A stretch of 16,308 nt of DNA, taken from the NCBI GenBank assembly GCA_900551675.1, contig URXH01000041.1, positions 1 through 16,308 of the forward strand, given 5' to 3'. Of the stretch, positions 13,958-16,308 are shown one piece after another; position 1 is the stretch's first letter; every line of letters begins with the position of its first letter. Made by a program: the position numbers and the translations under genes. Below the pieces are notes generated by a model that searched no databases, was not told where the DNA came from, and saw only the letters and a list, made by a program, of their open reading frames with translations. Source of the stretch: an uncultured bacterium. GTDB lineage: Bacteria; Cyanobacteriota; Vampirovibrionia; Gastranaerophilales; Gastranaerophilaceae.

Positions 13958-14590
13958 ATGAAAGTTTTATTATTTAACGGCAGTTCAAATGAAAATGGAT
14001 GTACTTATACTGCACTTGAAGAAGCTGCTTCATCGCTTAAGAAGAACGGAATTGAGACGGAAATTATTCAGGTCGGGAAAAATGCAATCCGCGATTGTAT
14101 CGGATGCGGAGGGTGCCGTAAAAACGGAGGCAAATGCGTTTTTAAAGACGATATCGTAAATGAAGTTATAGAAAAAGCAAAAAATGCTGACGGTTTTATT
14201 TTCGGTTCACCTGTATATTACGCCCATCCGAGCGGACGATTATTATCTTTTATGGACAGATTGTTTTATGCTGGCGGTGCAAATTTCGCATTCAAGCCGG
14301 CAGCAGCTGTGGTTTCTGCAAGACGTGCAGGCACAACAGCATCTCTTGATGCAATTACAAAACATTTTACGATAAATCAAATGCCTGTTATTTCGTCAAA
14401 TTACTGGTGTATGACGCACGGTGCTCAAAATTCTCCCGAACAGGCAAAGCAGGATTTAGAAGGAATGCAGATAATGAGAGTTCTGGGCGGGAATATGGCA
14501 TGGATTTTGAAATGTATTGAAGCCGGCAAAAAAGAAGGCATTTTCCATCCGCAGACGGAAGATAAGGTTATGACGAATTTTATCCGCTGA
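13958..14590 (+). CDS. Flavodoxin-like NAD(P)H-dependent FMN reductase / iron-sulfur flavoprotein family
   Basis: This 210-residue cytoplasmic flavoprotein has a flavodoxin-like fold. The N-terminal strand and FMN phosphate loop are KVLLFNGSSNENGCT (2-16). A compact cysteine cluster, C47-x2-C50-x2-C53-x6-C60, fits the pattern that binds a [4Fe-4S] cluster in archaeal and clostridial Isf proteins. Relatives with the same CxxCxxC signature lack a proven cluster, so metal binding is not certain. The segment FGSPVYYAHPSGRLLSFMDRLFY (about 85-107) is the conserved FMN-contacting loop and dimer region of this family. AGAGGG lies 8 nt before the ATG. It follows a strong terminator and ends 5 bp from the convergent metal ATPase gene. 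The electron acceptor is unknown. Confidence 0.9.
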   Translation: MKVLLFNGSSNENGCTYTALEEAASSLKKNGIETEIIQVGKNAIRDCIGCGGCRKNGGKCVFKDDIVNEVIEKAKNADGFIFGSPVYYAHPSGRLLSFMDRLFYAGGANFAFKPAAAVVSARRAGTTASLDAITKHFTINQMPVISSNYWCMTHGAQNSPEQAKQDLEGMQIMRVLGGNMAWILKCIEAGKKEGIFHPQTEDKVMTNFIR

Positions 14591-14595
14591 ATTTG

Positions 14596-16308
14596 CTAAG
14601 CTTTTAAGGCTCTGAGAGAGTTTATAACGGCTAAAAGCGCTACGCCCGTGTCGGCAAATACGGCTCCCCACATTGTTACGATACCGAAGGCACCGAGGAT
14701 TAAGAACAACGCTTTTATCCCCAGAGCAAATATTATATTTTGTTTAACAATACTCATTGTTTTTCTTGCAATGAGTACTGCTTTTGCAATTTTTGAAGGT
14801 TTATCATCCATTATAACAATATCGGCAGCTTCTATTGCAGCATCAGAACCAAGACCTCCCATTGCAATCCCGACATCGGCTCTTGTTAAAACAGGAGCAT
14901 CATTAATCCCATCACCTGCAAATATTACACTTTTGTTTTTTTCTTTGTCTGCAATTAATTCTTCAAGCTTTTCAACTTTTTGTGCCGGAAGTAATTCTGC
15001 ATAGAATTTATCTATACCGAGTTTTTGAGCAATATACCGAGCTGTTTTTTGAGAGTCTCCCGTGAGCATTACTGTTTGATTTGCGAATATTTTTAAATTA
15101 TTAATTGCAAGTTTTGCATCTTCTTTCGGTTCATCGGATATTACTATATAACCTGTGAAATTTCTGTTTTTTGCTGTATAAACTATTGTTCCTGCACTGT
15201 CAATCAGCGGAAATTCTACATTAAACATTTTCATAAGATTAGAATTTCCAGCAAGAATTTCTGAGCCTTCAATGTTTGCTTTTACGCCGTTTCCTGCGAT
15301 TTCTTCAATTTCTTTAATTTTTTCCGAATCGATTTTTTCACCGTATGCTTCCTTTAAAGAAAGAGCAATCGGATGGCTTGAATAATTTTCTGCGTGTGCG
15401 CACATTTTCAAAAGTTCCTGCTCTGTTAGACCTTCCGGGTGAATTTCCGTTACTTTAAATGTGCCTTTTGTAAGTGTCCCTGTTTTGTCAAATACAACGG
15501 AATCAGGATTTGAAAGAGCTTCTATATAGCATGCGCCTTTTATAAGTATACCGTGCTTTGATGCTCCGCCGATACCTGCAAAAAATCCTAAAGGTACCGA
15601 TATTACAAGCGCACACGGGCATGAAATTACAAGAAATGTTAATGCACGCTGAACCCAGATGCTGAATCCCGCATGTAAAATTAGCGGCGGGATAACTGCT
15701 AATATAAAAGCCCCTGCAACAACGGCAGGTGTATAATATCTGGCAAATTTTGTAATAAAGTTTTCTGCTTTTGCTTTTTTTGCCCCGGCATGTTCTACAA
15801 GTTCAAGAATTTTGGATACTGTTGATTCGCCGAATTCTTTTTCAACTTTTATTTTTAAAAGGCCGTTTGTATTTATACACCCGCTGATTGCGCTGTCTCC
15901 TGCCTTTAATTCTTTCGGAGCTGATTCACCCGTTAGAGCAGATGTGTCAACAGATGCATGACCTTCAATTACTGTACCGTCAAGCGGAATCTTTTCTCCT
16001 GTTTTTACAGTTATTATGTCGTCTTTTTTTACATCTGCCGGGTTTACTTTGGTTAATTCCCCGTTAATTTCAATGTTTGCATAGTCAGGTCTTATATCCA
16101 TAAGCCGAGAAATTGATCTTCTTGATTTTTCAACAGCTTTTTCCTGCAAAAATTCGCCGATTTGATAAAGTATCATAACCATAACTGCTTCAGGGTACTC
16201 TTTAATTGCAAAAGCCCCTGCTGTTGCTATAACCATTAAAAAGTTTTCATCAAACATATCTCCTTTGAATATGTTCTTAACAGCTTTAATTAAAACATCA
16301 CCGCCTGC
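14596..16308 (-). CDS. Heavy-metal P1B-type ATPase (Zn/Cd/Pb exporter, ZntA/CadA-like), N-terminus outside the window
   Basis: The frame is open to the right edge, so the 5' end is missing. The edge residues AGGDVLIKAVKNIFKGD lead directly into MFDENFLM, the conserved run before the third or fourth transmembrane helix of CadA/ZntA, so the methionine at 16257 is internal. About 570 residues are visible; the first membrane helices and any N-terminal metal-binding domain lie outside. Numbering from Met 16257: TGES at 109-112 (actuator), CPC at 213-215 in the membrane (metal site, in SCPCALVISVPLG), DKTGTLTKG from 257 (phosphorylated Asp), HP at 295-296, and GDGINDAP near the end of the ATP-binding domain. 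The tail WGAVFADTGVALLAVINSLRAL is typical of the Zn2+/Cd2+/Pb2+ subgroup rather than the Cu+ pumps. It is convergent with the flavoprotein gene. Confidence 0.95.
   Translation of the reverse strand, partial: AGGDVLIKAVKNIFKGDMFDENFLMVIATAGAFAIKEYPEAVMVMILYQIGEFLQEKAVEKSRRSISRLMDIRPDYANIEINGELTKVNPADVKKDDIITVKTGEKIPLDGTVIEGHASVDTSALTGESAPKELKAGDSAISGCINTNGLLKIKVEKEFGESTVSKILELVEHAGAKKAKAENFITKFARYYTPAVVAGAFILAVIPPLILHAGFSIWVQRALTFLVISCPCALVISVPLGFFAGIGGASKHGILIKGACYIEALSNPDSVVFDKTGTLTKGTFKVTEIHPEGLTEQELLKMCAHAENYSSHPIALSLKEAYGEKIDSEKIKEIEEIAGNGVKANIEGSEILAGNSNLMKMFNVEFPLIDSAGTIVYTAKNRNFTGYIVISDEPKEDAKLAINNLKIFANQTVMLTGDSQKTARYIAQKLGIDKFYAELLPAQKVEKLEELIADKEKNKSVIFAGDGINDAPVLTRADVGIAMGGLGSDAAIEAADIVIMDDKPSKIAKAVLIARKTMSIVKQNIIFALGIKALFLILGAFGIVTMWGAVFADTGVALLAVINSLRALKA

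Overview
The window is a low-GC bacterial chromosome segment with densely packed genes on both strands. It suggests a Gram-negative-type (diderm) cell: there are Kdo-pathway genes (kdsD, kdsC), undecaprenyl-diphosphatase, and a TolC-type outer-membrane efflux protein. The AT-rich coding style and the lineage-restricted small membrane proteins, some with low-complexity N-termini of the 'NxxNSINFSxxG' type, remind me of gut Gastranaerophilales (Melainabacteria/Vampirovibrionia). That assignment is inference; no rRNA or marker gene is present to settle it.

Layout. Positions 1-1916 (minus) hold two unrecognised, tightly coupled multi-pass membrane proteins that look like diverged paralogues of each other; the distal one runs off the left edge. 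Positions 2013-4790 (minus) hold envelope and modified-base genes: kdsD, kdsC and queD abut one another (1 nt and 0 nt gaps), followed after about 110 bp by uppP. From a divergent intergenic region, 4896-6342 (plus) encodes a small unknown protein and then a membrane-anchored protein with an ADP-ribosyltransferase-like C-terminal domain that appears to lack the catalytic glutamates. A clear extended -10 promoter then precedes an NhaD/ArsB-type ion transporter (6410-7738).

Positions 7754-12324 form a complete tripartite efflux divergon: marR-emrA-emrB on the minus strand and a TolC-like outer-membrane factor on the plus strand. A 24-bp inverted repeat with perfect 10-bp arms lies in the short divergent gap and is the obvious MarR operator candidate. 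A small exported protein of unknown function (12390-12953) follows. Then come a SplB-like radical SAM protein (13002-13805), whose strong promoter places the transcript start at the start codon (predicted leaderless), a strong intrinsic terminator, and an iron-sulfur-flavoprotein-like reductase (13958-14590). The right end (14596-16308, minus) is the C-terminal four-fifths or so of a Zn/Cd/Pb-type P1B ATPase whose N-terminus lies outside the window.

I saw no rRNA, tRNA, CRISPR array, insertion sequence or phage module. Most of the window is ordinary core or transport content. The items most worth a second look are the degenerate ADP-ribosyltransferase-like protein with its small partner gene, the paralogous membrane-protein pair, and two palindromic DNA sites (the 24-bp MarR-type site and a perfect 20-bp palindrome at 12937-12956).
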